Shown here piece after piece: positions 7,293 through 16,633 of a DNA stretch of 64,000 nt (its first letter is position 1; each line of letters starts with the position of its first letter). The translations under genes were made by a program, and so were the position numbers. Source of the stretch: Bradyrhizobium sp. ORS 285 (GTDB lineage Bacteria; Pseudomonadota; Alphaproteobacteria; Rhizobiales; Xanthobacteraceae); NCBI RefSeq assembly GCF_900176205.1, contig NZ_LT859959.1, positions 6,035,001 to 6,099,000 of the forward strand, read 5' to 3'. The notes under the pieces are model-generated. The model did no database searches. It was not told the origin of the DNA and was given only the letters and a program-made list of their open reading frames with translations.

Positions 7293-10292
7293 ATGTCCGA
7301 CAAGCCGCAAAAATCCGACGCCGCCGATTATTCAAAAACCTTGTACCTGCCGCAGACGGAATTCCCGATGCGCGCCGGCCTGCCGCAGCGCGAGCCGGAG
7401 CTGCTGAAATACTGGAACGACATCGATCTCTACGGCAAGTTGCGCGAGACCGCCAAGCACCGGCCGAAATTCGTCCTGCATGACGGCCCGCCCTATGCCA
7501 ACGGCAACATCCATATCGGGCACGCGCTCAACAAGATCCTCAAGGACGTCGTGACCAAGAGCCAGCAGATGCTCGGCCACGACTCCAACTACGTGCCCGG
7601 CTGGGACTGCCACGGCCTGCCGATCGAATGGAAGATCGAGGAGGAGAACTATCGCAAGAAGGGCAAGACCAAGCCCGACTTCCGCGATAGCGCCGCCATG
7701 GTCGCGTTCCGCCGGGAGTGCCGCGCCTATGCCGAGCATTGGCTCAACGTTCAGCGCGAGGAATTCAAGCGCCTCGGCGTGATCGGCGACTGGGATCATC
7801 CCTACGCCACCATGACCTATCCGGCGGAGGCGCAGATCGCGCGCGAGCTAATGAAGTTCGCCGCCAACGGCACGCTGTATCGCGGCTCCAAGCCCGTGAT
7901 GTGGAGCGTAGTCGAGAAGACCGCGCTCGCCGAGGCCGAGGTCGAGTACGAGGACTATCAGTCCGACACGGTGTGGGTGAAGTTTCCGGTGACCTCGCCG
8001 GCGCATGGCGCGCTGGCGGGCGCCTCGGTCGTGATCTGGACCACCACGCCCTGGACCCTGCCCGGCAACCGCGCCATCTCGTTCTCGCCGAAGATCGCCT
8101 ACGGCCTCTATGAGGTCACCGACGCGCCCGCCGACAATTGGGCGAAGACCGGCGACAAGCTGATCCTGGCCGACGCGCTCGCCGAGAGCGTGTTCAAGCA
8201 GGCGCGCGTCACGAGCTACACCAAGCTGCGCGACATCCCCGGCGACACGCTCGATGCCGTCGAATGCGCGCATCCGTTCAAGGGCCTCGAAGGCGGCTAC
8301 AACTTCATCGTGCCGCTGCTGTCGGGCGAGCACGTCACCGACGACACCGGTACCGGCTTCGTGCACACCGCCCCCGGCCACGGCCGCGAGGACTTCGACG
8401 TCTGGATGGCCAATGCGCGCGAACTCGACGGCCGGGGCATCGCGACCACGATCCCCTACACCGTCGACGAGAACGGCGCGCTGACCGACCACGCCCCGGG
8501 CTTCACCGGCAAGCGGGTCATCAACGACAAGGGCGAGAAGGGCGACGCCAACGAGGCCGTCATCAAGGCGTTGACCGACGCTGGCCAGCTGCTGGCGCGC
8601 GGCCGGCTGAAGCATCAGTACCCGCATTCCTGGCGCTCCAAGAAGCCGGTGATCTTCCGCAACACGCCGCAATGGTTCATCGCGATGGACAAGGACATTG
8701 CCGATGACGGCAAAGCCAAGTCCGGCGATACCCTCCGCGCCCGCGCGCTGCAGGCGATCTCCGTCACGCAATGGGTGCCGGCCGCCGGACAGAACCGCAT
8801 CAACGGCATGATCGCCAACCGGCCGGACTGGGTGATCTCGCGCCAGCGCGCCTGGGGCGTGCCGATCGCGGTGTTCGTGCGCGAGAAGGGCGACGGCTCC
8901 GCCGAGATCCTGCAGGACGAGGCGGTCAACGCCCGCATCGCTGACGCCTTCGAGAAAGAAGGCGCCGACGCTTGGTACGCCGACGGCGCGCGCGAGCGCT
9001 TCCTCGGGCCCAAGGCCAACGAGGACTGGAAGAAGGTCGATGACATCTGCGACGTCTGGTTCGACTCCGGTTCGACCCACGCCTTCGTGCTCGAAGATCC
9101 CGTGCACTTCCCCGGCCTCGCCGGCATCAAGCGCAAGGTCGATGGCGGCCAGGATACGGTGATGTATCTGGAAGGCAGCGATCAGCATCGCGGCTGGTTC
9201 CACTCGTCGCTGCTGGAAAGCTGCGGCACGCGCGGCCGCGCGCCGTATGACGTCGTGCTGACGCACGGCTTCACGCTCGACGAGAACGGCCGCAAGATGT
9301 CGAAGTCGCTCGGCAACACCGTCGAGCCGCAGAAGGTGATCAAGGATTCCGGCGCCGACATCCTGCGGCTGTGGGTCTGCGCCACCGACTACGCCGACGA
9401 CCAGCGCATCGGCCCGGAGATCCTGAAGAACACCATCGAGACCTATCGCAAGTTGCGCAACAGCATTCGCTGGATGCTCGGCACCTTGCACCACTACAAC
9501 CGCAGCGAGGCGGTCGCGTTCACTGAGATGCCGGAGCTGGAGCGGCTGATGCTGCATCAGCTGAGCCAGCAGGCCGAGGTGATCCGCCGTGCCTATGCCG
9601 CGTTCGACTACAAGACCGTGATCGCGAGCCTCGCGGCGTTCATGAACACTGAGCTGTCGGCGTTCTATTTCGACATCCGCAAGGACACGCTGTATTGCGA
9701 CCCGCCGTCGTCGGTGGCGCGCAAGGCGGCGTTGACCGCGATCGACCTGATCTGCGACGCCATCCTGAAATGGCTGGCGCCGGTGCTGTCGTTCACCACG
9801 GACGAGGCATGGCGGATGTATCGGCCGGACGCGGAGCCGTCGGTGCACCTGACGCTATTCCCGGAGTCGATGGACGGCTATCGCGACGAGCAGCTCGCCG
9901 CGAAATGGGAGACCATCCGCAACGTCAGGCGCGTCGTCACAGGCGCGCTGGAGCTCGCGCGTGCGGCAAAGACCATCGGGTCCTCGCTCGAGGCCTCGCC
10001 GATCATCTACGTCGCCGACCGCGCCCTGCTCGGCACCTTGTTCGACACCGATCTCGCCGAGGTCTGCATCACCTCGAACTACGAGGTCCGCGAGGGCGAG
10101 GCGCCGGCCGAGGCCTTCCGGCTCGATGCGGTGCCGGGTGTCGGCGTCGTGGTGGAGAAAGCCGTCGGCAAGAAGTGCGCCCGCTCCTGGAAGATCCTGG
10201 AGAGCGTCGGCGAGGACGCCGAATATCCCGACGTCTCCCCCCGCGACGCCCAGGCGCTGCGCGAATGGAAGGCGCTTGGGGTCGCGGTGTGA
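7293..10292 (+). CDS. ileS: Isoleucyl-tRNA synthetase
   Basis: A class I aminoacyl-tRNA synthetase of 999 residues. The HIGH motif is at residues 74-77 (NIHIGHAL), the CP1 editing domain contains [12 protein letters not shown], and KMSKS lies near residue 668 ([10 protein letters not shown]). The anticodon-binding domain follows. The C-terminal zinc ribbon of the E. coli enzyme is degenerate: only one cysteine remains (KKCARSWK). The ATG at 7293 is used; a TTG 24 bases upstream is in frame but less likely. The gene lies between ribF and lspA, but 400 bases of repeats separate it from lspA. Confidence 0.96.
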   Translation: MSDKPQKSDAADYSKTLYLPQTEFPMRAGLPQREPELLKYWNDIDLYGKLRETAKHRPKFVLHDGPPYANGNIHIGHALNKILKDVVTKSQQMLGHDSNYVPGWDCHGLPIEWKIEEENYRKKGKTKPDFRDSAAMVAFRRECRAYAEHWLNVQREEFKRLGVIGDWDHPYATMTYPAEAQIARELMKFAANGTLYRGSKPVMWSVVEKTALAEAEVEYEDYQSDTVWVKFPVTSPAHGALAGASVVIWTTTPWTLPGNRAISFSPKIAYGLYEVTDAPADNWAKTGDKLILADALAESVFKQARVTSYTKLRDIPGDTLDAVECAHPFKGLEGGYNFIVPLLSGEHVTDDTGTGFVHTAPGHGREDFDVWMANARELDGRGIATTIPYTVDENGALTDHAPGFTGKRVINDKGEKGDANEAVIKALTDAGQLLARGRLKHQYPHSWRSKKPVIFRNTPQWFIAMDKDIADDGKAKSGDTLRARALQAISVTQWVPAAGQNRINGMIANRPDWVISRQRAWGVPIAVFVREKGDGSAEILQDEAVNARIADAFEKEGADAWYADGARERFLGPKANEDWKKVDDICDVWFDSGSTHAFVLEDPVHFPGLAGIKRKVDGGQDTVMYLEGSDQHRGWFHSSLLESCGTRGRAPYDVVLTHGFTLDENGRKMSKSLGNTVEPQKVIKDSGADILRLWVCATDYADDQRIGPEILKNTIETYRKLRNSIRWMLGTLHHYNRSEAVAFTEMPELERLMLHQLSQQAEVIRRAYAAFDYKTVIASLAAFMNTELSAFYFDIRKDTLYCDPPSSVARKAALTAIDLICDAILKWLAPVLSFTTDEAWRMYRPDAEPSVHLTLFPESMDGYRDEQLAAKWETIRNVRRVVTGALELARAAKTIGSSLEASPIIYVADRALLGTLFDTDLAEVCITSNYEVREGEAPAEAFRLDAVPGVGVVVEKAVGKKCARSWKILESVGEDAEYPDVSPRDAQALREWKALGVAV

Positions 10293-10318
10293 TGCGCGAT
10301 CGCGCGTCACACTCTGCT

Positions 10319-10439
10319 GTCGTCCCGGCGAACGCCGGGACCCATGGCCCCGGCTTTGGTGTAACGAAGAGCGATGATCCAGACCTTCTCCGCCAACACC
10401 CATTACGCGGTATGGGTCCCGGCGTTCGCCGGGACGACA
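10319..10439. repeat. Paired-hairpin repeat, CCCGGCGAACGCCGGG type, copy 1
   Basis: Each end is itself a hairpin (CCCGGCG, AA, CGCCGGG) and the two ends are inverted copies of one another (GTCGTCCC...GGGACCCAT and ATGGGTCCC...GGGACGAC). The 60-70 base centre is unstructured. The element has the look of the REP/BIME-like mosaic repeats of Bradyrhizobium. It lies with copy 2 in the 401-base gap between ileS and lspA, which contains no other feature. Confidence 0.8.
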
Positions 10440-10525
10440 GCGGAGGATGTCGAGACGTCTCAGCTCCAATGTGTAGTGACCGCATCCCGCGTGATGCTGC
10501 CCGTCCGCCCGCGCCCCCCTCAGTT

Positions 10526-10650
10526 GTCGTCCCCGCGAACGCGGGGACCCATAACCACCGGCCGTCTTGGTGAGCAAAGACTGATGACTCCGAGTCCTTT
10601 CCACCAACTGGCCGTCCGCGGTATGGGTCCCCGCGTTCGCGGGGACGACA
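10526..10650. repeat. Paired-hairpin repeat, CCCCGCGAACGCGGGG type, copy 2
   Basis: This copy has the same layout as its neighbour at 10319, but the hairpin stem reads CCCCGCG/CGCGGGG at both ends instead of CCCGGCG/CGCCGGG. The stem changes are compensated in both arms, so the fold is preserved while the sequence differs. The lspA start follows after 43 bases. Confidence 0.8.
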
Positions 10651-10693
10651 GCTTTGCCCGTGCCAAGCGCCCCCGCACGATCACGCCAAATCC

Positions 10694-11191
10694 ATGACCC
10701 CCCGCCTCCGCCTCGGCCTCATCGCCGGCCTCGCCACCCTGGTCATCGACCAGGCCTCCAAGCTGTGGCTGCTTTATGCGTTCGACCTGCCCAACCGCGG
10801 CACGGTCAAGGTCACCCCGTTCTTCGATCTCGTCCTCGCCTGGAACATCGGCATCAGCTTCGGCTGGCTGCAGAACGACAGCCCGCTGGCGCAATATGGC
10901 CTGATGGCGGTGAAGGTCGTGGCCGTGGTGCTGCTCGCCGTCTGGATGGCGCGGTCGGAGACCAAGCTCGCCACGACAGCGCTCGGCCTGATCATCGGCG
11001 GCGCCATCGGCAACGGCATCGACCGGCTGGCCTATGGCGCGGTGGTCGATTTCGCGCTGTTCCACATCGAAATCGGCGGCACGGTTTACAACTGGTACAT
11101 CTTCAACATGGCCGACGTGGCCATCGTTGCCGGGGTGGCGGGCCTGCTGTATGACTCCTTCTTCGGGGGTCCCGCCGCAAAAGCGCCCTGA
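10694..11191 (+). CDS. lspA: Lipoprotein signal peptidase (signal peptidase II)
   Basis: LspA is the inner-membrane aspartyl protease that removes the signal peptide from prolipoproteins. The 165-residue protein has four predicted membrane helices. The two catalytic aspartates lie in GNGIDRLAYG and FNMADVAIV, and DQASK and NIGISFG are further family motifs. It is downstream of ileS as in many bacteria. At least one of its likely substrates, the lipoprotein at 54996, is encoded in this window. Confidence 0.95.
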   Translation: MTPRLRLGLIAGLATLVIDQASKLWLLYAFDLPNRGTVKVTPFFDLVLAWNIGISFGWLQNDSPLAQYGLMAVKVVAVVLLAVWMARSETKLATTALGLIIGGAIGNGIDRLAYGAVVDFALFHIEIGGTVYNWYIFNMADVAIVAGVAGLLYDSFFGGPAAKAP

Positions 11192-11362
11192 TCGGGGTCG
11201 ATACCGGCCGATATCGATCCCAGGTCAAGAGCCTGACGTTCTTCACGTTTTTGAGATCGGCTCGACGACCGGACGGCCCGCCGAGGTCGTGGGTCCTCTC
11301 TAGTTGGATTCGCGGCCGGTTCGTCGAGGACGAGCACTGGACAAGCGAGGACAGGGAAAGCC

Positions 11363-12067
11363 ATGCGCAAGACCGAAGTCTCAAGCCGGATCGTGACCCA
11401 CACGGCCCTTCGCGCCCTGCGGCTGTCCGCCGTCGCGCTCGGCATCGGCCTCGTGATGGCCGCGGGCACCGCCCGCGCCCAGGAGGACGAAGAGGACGAC
11501 AAGACCTTCGAAGAGAAGATCATCGACAATCTGATGCGCGGTCTCGGCGGAACCAACATGGAGACGCCGACGATCAATTACCGCGAGCGCTCGCCGCTGG
11601 TGGTGCCGCCCAAGCTCGATCTGCCGCCGCCGGCTGCCGCCGCCGCCCAGGCCACCGCGCCGAACTGGCCGAAGGACCCGGACGAGCAGCAGCGCCGCGC
11701 CGCCGCCGCCGCGCGCAAGAAAGAGAACAAGGACCCGGTGAATGCGGCCCGTCCGCTGACCCCGGCCGAGATGAAGATGGGCCGGACGGCTGCCGCCAAG
11801 CAGACCGAGCCGATCCAGCCCGGCGTGAGCAACAATCCAATGATGAGCCCGTCGCAGCTCGGCTTCAAGGGCTCGCTGTTCGGCCTGTTCAAGGGCGGCA
11901 GCGACACCGAGACCAAGCAGTTCACCACCGAGCCGCAGCGCGAAACCCTGACCCAGCCGCCCCCGGGCTACCAGACCCCGTCGCCGAGCTATGCCTATGG
12001 CACCGGCGGCGCGCAGGAGCCGATCGGCGGCAAGCAGCTGGACATCATGACCGGCAAGGAACGGTGA
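11363..12067 (+). CDS. Secreted proline/alanine-rich protein, possibly DUF3035-like
   Basis: The 234-residue protein has a long twin-basic N-terminus and a Sec signal peptide ending near residue 39 (ARAQ). The mature part is acidic at first and then low in complexity, with an ERSPLVVPPKLDLPPP stretch; a similar PLVVPP-LPPP stretch occurs in alphaproteobacterial DUF3035 proteins, which are often encoded beside lspA. No enzyme motif and no lipobox cysteine are visible. The SD (AGGGA) is well placed. The gene sits between lspA and the M16 peptidase pair, all on the plus strand. Assignment to DUF3035 is tentative; an envelope location is likely. Confidence 0.75.
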   Translation: MRKTEVSSRIVTHTALRALRLSAVALGIGLVMAAGTARAQEDEEDDKTFEEKIIDNLMRGLGGTNMETPTINYRERSPLVVPPKLDLPPPAAAAAQATAPNWPKDPDEQQRRAAAAARKKENKDPVNAARPLTPAEMKMGRTAAAKQTEPIQPGVSNNPMMSPSQLGFKGSLFGLFKGGSDTETKQFTTEPQRETLTQPPPGYQTPSPSYAYGTGGAQEPIGGKQLDIMTGKER

Positions 12068-12241
12068 CGGCGGTTGCCGTCCGTCAAGTCCCGGATATGC
12101 CGGCGCCGCCCGGCGTTAGCGAAATTTAATGTCTTGCGGCGGCAGCATGTCGCCGTTTTGTGACGCCGGGCTCCGTCCCGCGCGGTGTAGCATGCTGCGC
12201 TCAAACCCGATCGCCCGATCTCGCGGGCCTTCAGAAGGATC

Positions 12242-13627
12242 ATGATGTCCTCGCACCGGTTCACCTTCGTCGCCGCCGCGCTCGTCTCCCTCCTGGCGTT
12301 CACGGCCGGCGCTTCGGCGCAAACGACGTTCGCCTCCGAGCCCCCCGCCAGCTTCACGCTTCCCAACGGCCTGCAGGTCGTCGTGATCCAGGATCACCGC
12401 ACCCCCGTGGTGACGCAGATGATCTGGTACAAGGTCGGTTCGGCCGACGAGACACCCGGCAAATCGGGCCTCGCGCATTTCCTCGAACATCTGATGTTCA
12501 AGGGCACGGAGACACATCCGGCCGGCGAGTTCTCCAAGACCGTGCTGAAGATCGGCGGCAATGAGAACGCCTTCACCTCGGTCGACTACACCGGCTACTT
12601 CCAGCGCGTGCCCCGCGACCAGCTGCCAAAGATGATGGATTTCGAGGCCGACCGCATGACCGGCCTGGTCCTGAAGGACGAGAACGTGCTGCCCGAGCGC
12701 GACGTCGTGCTCGAAGAGTACAACATGCGCGTCGCCAACTCGCCGGAGGCCCGCCTCAACGAGCAGATCATGGCGGCGCTCTACGTCAACCATCCCTATG
12801 GCCGCCCGGTCATCGGCTGGAAGCCGGAGATCGAGAAGCTGAGCCGCGAGGACGCGCTCGCCTTCTATCGCCGCTTCTACGCGCCCAACAATGCGATCCT
12901 GGTGATCGCCGGCGACACCGACGTCAACGAAGTGCGTCCCCTTGTCGAAAAGACGTTCGCGAAGATCCCCTCGCAAGCCGACATTCCCGCCCGCCGCATG
13001 CGTCCGCAGGAGCCGGAGCCGGTTGCGCCGCGGACCGTCACGCTCGCCGACCCGCATGTCGAGCAGCCCTCGATGCGCCGGTTCTATCTGGTGCCGTCGG
13101 CAACGACGGCCGCGCCCGGCCAGTCGGCGGCGCTCGACGTGCTGGCGCAGCTGATGGGCAGCGGCAGCAATTCCTATCTCTACCGCGCGCTCGTCGTCGA
13201 CAAGCCGCTCGCGATCAACACCAGCGCGTCCTATCAGGGCACGTCGCTCGATCCGACCCAGTTCTCGATCGCGGCCTCGCCGCGGCCGGGCGTCGACTTC
13301 GCCCAGGTCGAGGCTGTCGTCGACAGCGTCATCGCCGAGCTCGCCCAGAACCCGGTGCCCGCCGCCGATCTCGAACGCGTCAAGACGCAACTGATCGCGG
13401 AGGCGATCTATGCCCAGGACAACCAGGCGACGATGGCGCGCTGGTATGGCGGCGGCCTCACCACGGGGCTCTCCATCGAGGACATCCGGAGCTGGCCGGA
13501 CCGCATCCGCGCCGTCACCGCCGAGCAGGTCCGCGCGGCCGCGCAGACCTGGCTGCAGAAGAAGCGCTCGGTCACCGGCTATCTGATCAAGGACAATGCC
13601 GCCAAGCGCGAGGAGAAGCGGTCGTGA
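12242..13627 (+). CDS. Periplasmic M16 zinc peptidase, catalytic subunit
   Basis: A 461-residue insulinase/processing-peptidase family protein with a Sec signal peptide (cleavage near ASAQ, residue 27). The inverted zinc motif HFLEH is at residues 79-83 and the downstream glutamate-containing EEYNMR segment follows, so it should be catalytically active. M16B proteins of this length act as heterodimers with an inactive partner; that partner is encoded immediately downstream and its start overlaps this stop. Two consecutive ATGs (12242 and 12245) are possible starts after GAAGGA. Confidence 0.92.
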   Translation: MMSSHRFTFVAAALVSLLAFTAGASAQTTFASEPPASFTLPNGLQVVVIQDHRTPVVTQMIWYKVGSADETPGKSGLAHFLEHLMFKGTETHPAGEFSKTVLKIGGNENAFTSVDYTGYFQRVPRDQLPKMMDFEADRMTGLVLKDENVLPERDVVLEEYNMRVANSPEARLNEQIMAALYVNHPYGRPVIGWKPEIEKLSREDALAFYRRFYAPNNAILVIAGDTDVNEVRPLVEKTFAKIPSQADIPARRMRPQEPEPVAPRTVTLADPHVEQPSMRRFYLVPSATTAAPGQSAALDVLAQLMGSGSNSYLYRALVVDKPLAINTSASYQGTSLDPTQFSIAASPRPGVDFAQVEAVVDSVIAELAQNPVPAADLERVKTQLIAEAIYAQDNQATMARWYGGGLTTGLSIEDIRSWPDRIRAVTAEQVRAAAQTWLQKKRSVTGYLIKDNAAKREEKRS

Positions 13628-15006
13628 TGAACACCATGAGCTTCACCCGCCGTTTCGTCTGCACCCTCGCCGTCGCCGTCGGTGCGCTCACGCTGGCTCC
13701 GGCCGCCCAGGCCGCCACCAAGATCCAGCGCCTGGTCTCCCCCGGCGGCATCGAGGCCTGGTTCGTCCAGGACGCCACGGTCCCCTTGATCGCGATGGAA
13801 TACGCCTTCCAGGGTGGCGCCGCGCAGGATCCGCAAGGAAAGCCCGGCGTCGGCAATCTGGTCGCCGACCTGCTCGATGAAGGCTCCGGCGATCTCGACT
13901 CCAAGACCTTCCATGAGCGGCTCGACCGCCGCGCCATCGAGCTGTCGTTCCAGGTGGCGCGCGACAATTTCCGCGGCTCGCTGCGGATGCTGCGCGACAA
14001 CAAGGACGAGGCCTTCGAGCTGTTGCGCACGGCGCTGACCTCGCCGCATTTCGACAGCGCCGATGTCGAGCGCATCAAGTCGCAGGTGTTGTCGGGCCTG
14101 CGCCGCGAGACCACCAATCCGAGCTCGCTGGCGGGCCGCAAATTCCTCGAACTCGCCTTCCCCAACCACCCCTATGGCCGTCCGTCCAACGGCACCCTGG
14201 AGAGCGTGCCGAGCATCACCGTCGACGACCTCAGGGACTACACCAGGCGCATCCTCGCCAAGGACACCTTGAGGGTCGCCGTCGTCGGCGACGTCGATCC
14301 GGCCACCCTCGGCAAGCTGCTCGACCAGACCTTCGGCAGCCTGCCGGCCAAGGCCCAGCTGACGCCGGTGCCCGACGTCGTCGCCACCAAGCCGCCGCAG
14401 CGCGTGCTGGTGCCGCTCGACGTGCCGCAGACCGTCATCACCTTCGGCGGCCCGGGCATCCGCCGCCACGACCCGAACTTCATGGCGGCCTATGTGGTCA
14501 ACCACATCCTCGGGGGCGGCGGCCTGTCGTCGCGGCTCTACAAGGAGGTCCGCGAAAAGCGCGGCCTCGCCTACTCCGTCTATGACGCGCTGCTGTGGAT
14601 GGACCACTCCGCGCTGTTCATCGGCAACACCGCCACCCGCTTCGACCGCGCCGGCGAGACCATCGCCGCGGTCGAGGGCGAGATCCGCCGCATCGCCGAG
14701 GAAGGTCCGACCCAGCAGGAGCTCGACGAGGCCAAGTCCTACATCAACGGCTCGCAGATGCTGGCGCTCGACACCTCCTCCAAGCTCGCCCAGGCGATGC
14801 TGCAATACCAGCTCGACAAGATGCCGATCGACTACATCGAGAAGCGCAGCGAGATCGTGAATGCGGTGACCCTGGACGATGCCAAGAAGGCCGCCAAGCA
14901 GCTCTGGAGCCAGGGTCTGCTGACGGCGGTCGTCGGCCGCACGCCGCAGGCGGCAGCGGAGCCGGCGCAGGCGCCGGTCACGGCACCGGTGACGAAGACG
15001 AACTGA
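13627..15006 (+). CDS. Periplasmic M16 peptidase-like protein, non-catalytic subunit
   Basis: The 459-residue protein has a signal peptide (about 30 residues, ending AQA) and M16 fold, but the HxxEH zinc motif is absent: the equivalent region reads GVGNLVADLLDEG. It retains the EVREKRGLAYSVY segment, matching the R/Y pair that in inactive M16B subunits helps bind substrate. The ATG at 13627 overlaps the stop of the catalytic subunit by one base (TGATG), giving coupled 1:1 synthesis. Together they should form a periplasmic heterodimeric peptidase. A GTG at 13624 is an alternative start. Confidence 0.92.
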   Translation: MNTMSFTRRFVCTLAVAVGALTLAPAAQAATKIQRLVSPGGIEAWFVQDATVPLIAMEYAFQGGAAQDPQGKPGVGNLVADLLDEGSGDLDSKTFHERLDRRAIELSFQVARDNFRGSLRMLRDNKDEAFELLRTALTSPHFDSADVERIKSQVLSGLRRETTNPSSLAGRKFLELAFPNHPYGRPSNGTLESVPSITVDDLRDYTRRILAKDTLRVAVVGDVDPATLGKLLDQTFGSLPAKAQLTPVPDVVATKPPQRVLVPLDVPQTVITFGGPGIRRHDPNFMAAYVVNHILGGGGLSSRLYKEVREKRGLAYSVYDALLWMDHSALFIGNTATRFDRAGETIAAVEGEIRRIAEEGPTQQELDEAKSYINGSQMLALDTSSKLAQAMLQYQLDKMPIDYIEKRSEIVNAVTLDDAKKAAKQLWSQGLLTAVVGRTPQAAAEPAQAPVTAPVTKTN

Positions 15007-15063
15007 GGGCGGCGGCGGCGCATCACCTCGGTGCGGTTGACCACAGCTGCCACAACACAAATG

Positions 15064-15250
15064 GTGTCGTCCCGGACAAGCCGCGACGCGCACCAGCGCG
15101 GCGCGGCGCAGATCCGGGACCCATACCCCCAGGGAGGGGTTTGAGGCACGCCGGTCGTTGGCACTTCCTATCATCACATCTGCTGCGGCGTATGGGTCCC
15201 GGGTCGGCGCCTCGACGCGCTATCGCGCGTCGCGGCTTGCCCGGGACGAC
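15064..15250. repeat. Paired-hairpin repeat, long-arm variant
   Basis: The outer arms GTCGTCCCGG... and ...CCGGGACGAC are inverted, as in the 10319 family, but each arm is enlarged by a GC-rich inner hairpin (GCCGCGACGCG / CGCGTCGCGGC). CCCATA and TATGGG mark the inner borders as in the other copies. Confidence 0.75.
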
Positions 15251-15573
15251 GGCGGAGGTTGAGGCACCAGACTTCCGAAAATTATAAACCGCTTGCTATT
15301 TTTCTGAATCCATGTTTATCTCCCCCCATCCCCCCTCACCGCAGAGGGGCGTTGCGCGCGATCGTCACGACACGCGAGGTGGGGATGCGATGGCCGCGAT
15401 CGAGCCGCAGCGTGTCTTCGGGCGCGCCGACGAACGGCTTGGCCGCGGACGTGAAGTCGCAGCGTCCTGACACCCCGATGCTGGTGTCACCCGCGCGATG
15501 CGCAAGCATTGTCGCGGCATGGTGGCCAACGAGCCGGGCACCAGGGAGACTGCGTATAAGCGTTCAACCCATC

Positions 15574-15678
15574 GCGCGGGGAATGCCGGGATGTCTCGGC
15601 TGAACCTGTGGTACCTGCCGCCTGCATTTTTTTCGCAGGCGGGCCATGGGTGCGGCCAGCGCCCGGCATTCCCCGCGC
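15574..15678. repeat. Nested-hairpin repeat with GGGGAATGCCGGG ends
   Basis: Outer arms GCGGGGAATGCCGGG (15576-15590) and CCCGGCATTCCCCGC (15662-15676) are perfect inverted copies. Nested inside is a second stem, GCCTGC...GCAGGC, around a T7 loop. The sequence type is widespread in Bradyrhizobium from memory and often generates spurious ORFs. Confidence 0.75.
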
Positions 15679-15817
15679 CCTCTGCACTTCGAGAGGGCCA
15701 TGATGACGCAACGCTCGGGCACGCGTGTCGCGAGAGCGCACCGCTATGTCCGTCGATCGGCTGTGCACGTGGCCTATCCGTCGCTGTTTGAACCGTGAAG
15801 TCCGCCTCCCCCACCGC

Positions 15818-15970
15818 CGTCGTCCCGGACAAGCCGCGACGCGCGCAAGCGCGGCGCGGCGCCGATCCGGGACCCATACGCCGCAGCCGAAATGATACGG
15901 GAGGTGGTCATGACCAGCCTGCCCCAAACAACTCCCTGTGGTTATGGATCCCGGCGTTCGCCGGGATGAC
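15818..15970. repeat. Paired-hairpin repeat, chimeric arms
   Basis: The left arm is the long variant seen at 15064 (GTCGTCCCGGACAAGCCGCG...) while the right arm is the short variant seen at 10319 (ATCCCGGCGTTCGCCGGGAT). It is therefore a mosaic of two arm types. The arfB start follows after 115 bases. Confidence 0.75.
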
Positions 15971-16085
15971 AGCGGAGGTTTGGGCGGCTGTCACGGCCAA
16001 CCGCATTGTCGATGTCACCCCCGCGCACGCCGCCGCTAAACCCGCTATGGTGCCCACAAAATCCTTCGAATCCACCTGGTGCCCC

Positions 16086-16505
16086 ATGCTGCGGATCTCC
16101 CGCGACCTTGCCATCGACGAGAACGACATCGAGATCTCGTTCGTCCGCGCCTCCGGCCCGGGCGGCCAGAACGTCAACAAGCTGTCGACATCGGCGCAGC
16201 TGCGCTTCGACACCAGCCGCATTACGCTGCCGGAGGATGCCGCCGCACGGCTGGCCCGCCTCGCCGGCCAGCGCATGACCAAGAACGGCGTCATCGTCAT
16301 CCAGGCCGAGCGCTTCCGCACCCAGGAGCGCAACAAGGCGGATGCGATCGAGCGTCTCGTGACCCTGCTGCGCGAGGCGATGGTGCGGCCGAAGGTCCGC
16401 CGCCCGACCAAGCCGACCTTCGGCTCCAAGCAGCGCCGCCTCGAAGGCAAGAAGCTGCGCAGCGACGTCAAGGCCGGCCGCGGCGCGCGCCGCTTCGACG
16501 ATTAG
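16086..16505 (+). CDS. arfB: Alternative ribosome-rescue factor / peptidyl-tRNA hydrolase
   Basis: ArfB (YaeJ/ICT1-like) releases nascent chains from ribosomes stalled on mRNA without a stop codon. The 139-residue product has the GGQ motif in SGPGGQNVNK (about residues 26-35) and the basic C-terminal tail (KKLRSDVKAGRGARR) that threads the empty mRNA channel. Absence of a codon-recognition domain separates it from RF1/RF2. The ATG at 16086 fits family N-termini; an in-frame ATG at 16047 is possible. It is upstream of the dehydrogenase locus but functionally unrelated. Confidence 0.92.
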   Translation: MLRISRDLAIDENDIEISFVRASGPGGQNVNKLSTSAQLRFDTSRITLPEDAAARLARLAGQRMTKNGVIVIQAERFRTQERNKADAIERLVTLLREAMVRPKVRRPTKPTFGSKQRRLEGKKLRSDVKAGRGARRFDD

Positions 16506-16633
16506 TCCGCACCGCTGACATATGCTGCGTCGCAGACAGATCATGCGCCCGCTTTGTTCTCGCTGAAACAGCCGGCTACTACCACGCCGCGTCGGCTGCG
16601 ACCTACTCTCAGAAAAAACGAGAGCGAGGATCG

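Larger units (their letters stand above)
15007..16085. other. 1.08-kb gene-free stretch filled with intergenic repeats
   Basis: No supported gene was found between the M16 pair and arfB. The stretch holds three structured repeats (listed separately) and, at about 15360-15560, sequence giving the short spurious reading frames familiar from Bradyrhizobium repeats (for example a frame ending IARGMPG). Nothing suggests a functional protein. Confidence 0.6.

Noticed and set aside
10319..10650. Possible CRISPR-like repeats
   Set aside because: The repeats are inverted, paired and few, with no regular spacers and no cas genes. They are palindromic intergenic elements.
15259..15603. Small protein in the repeat-rich stretch before arfB
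   Set aside because: The translation has the features of spurious frames found in Bradyrhizobium repeats (for example IARGMPG), and no ribosome binding site or domain supports it.
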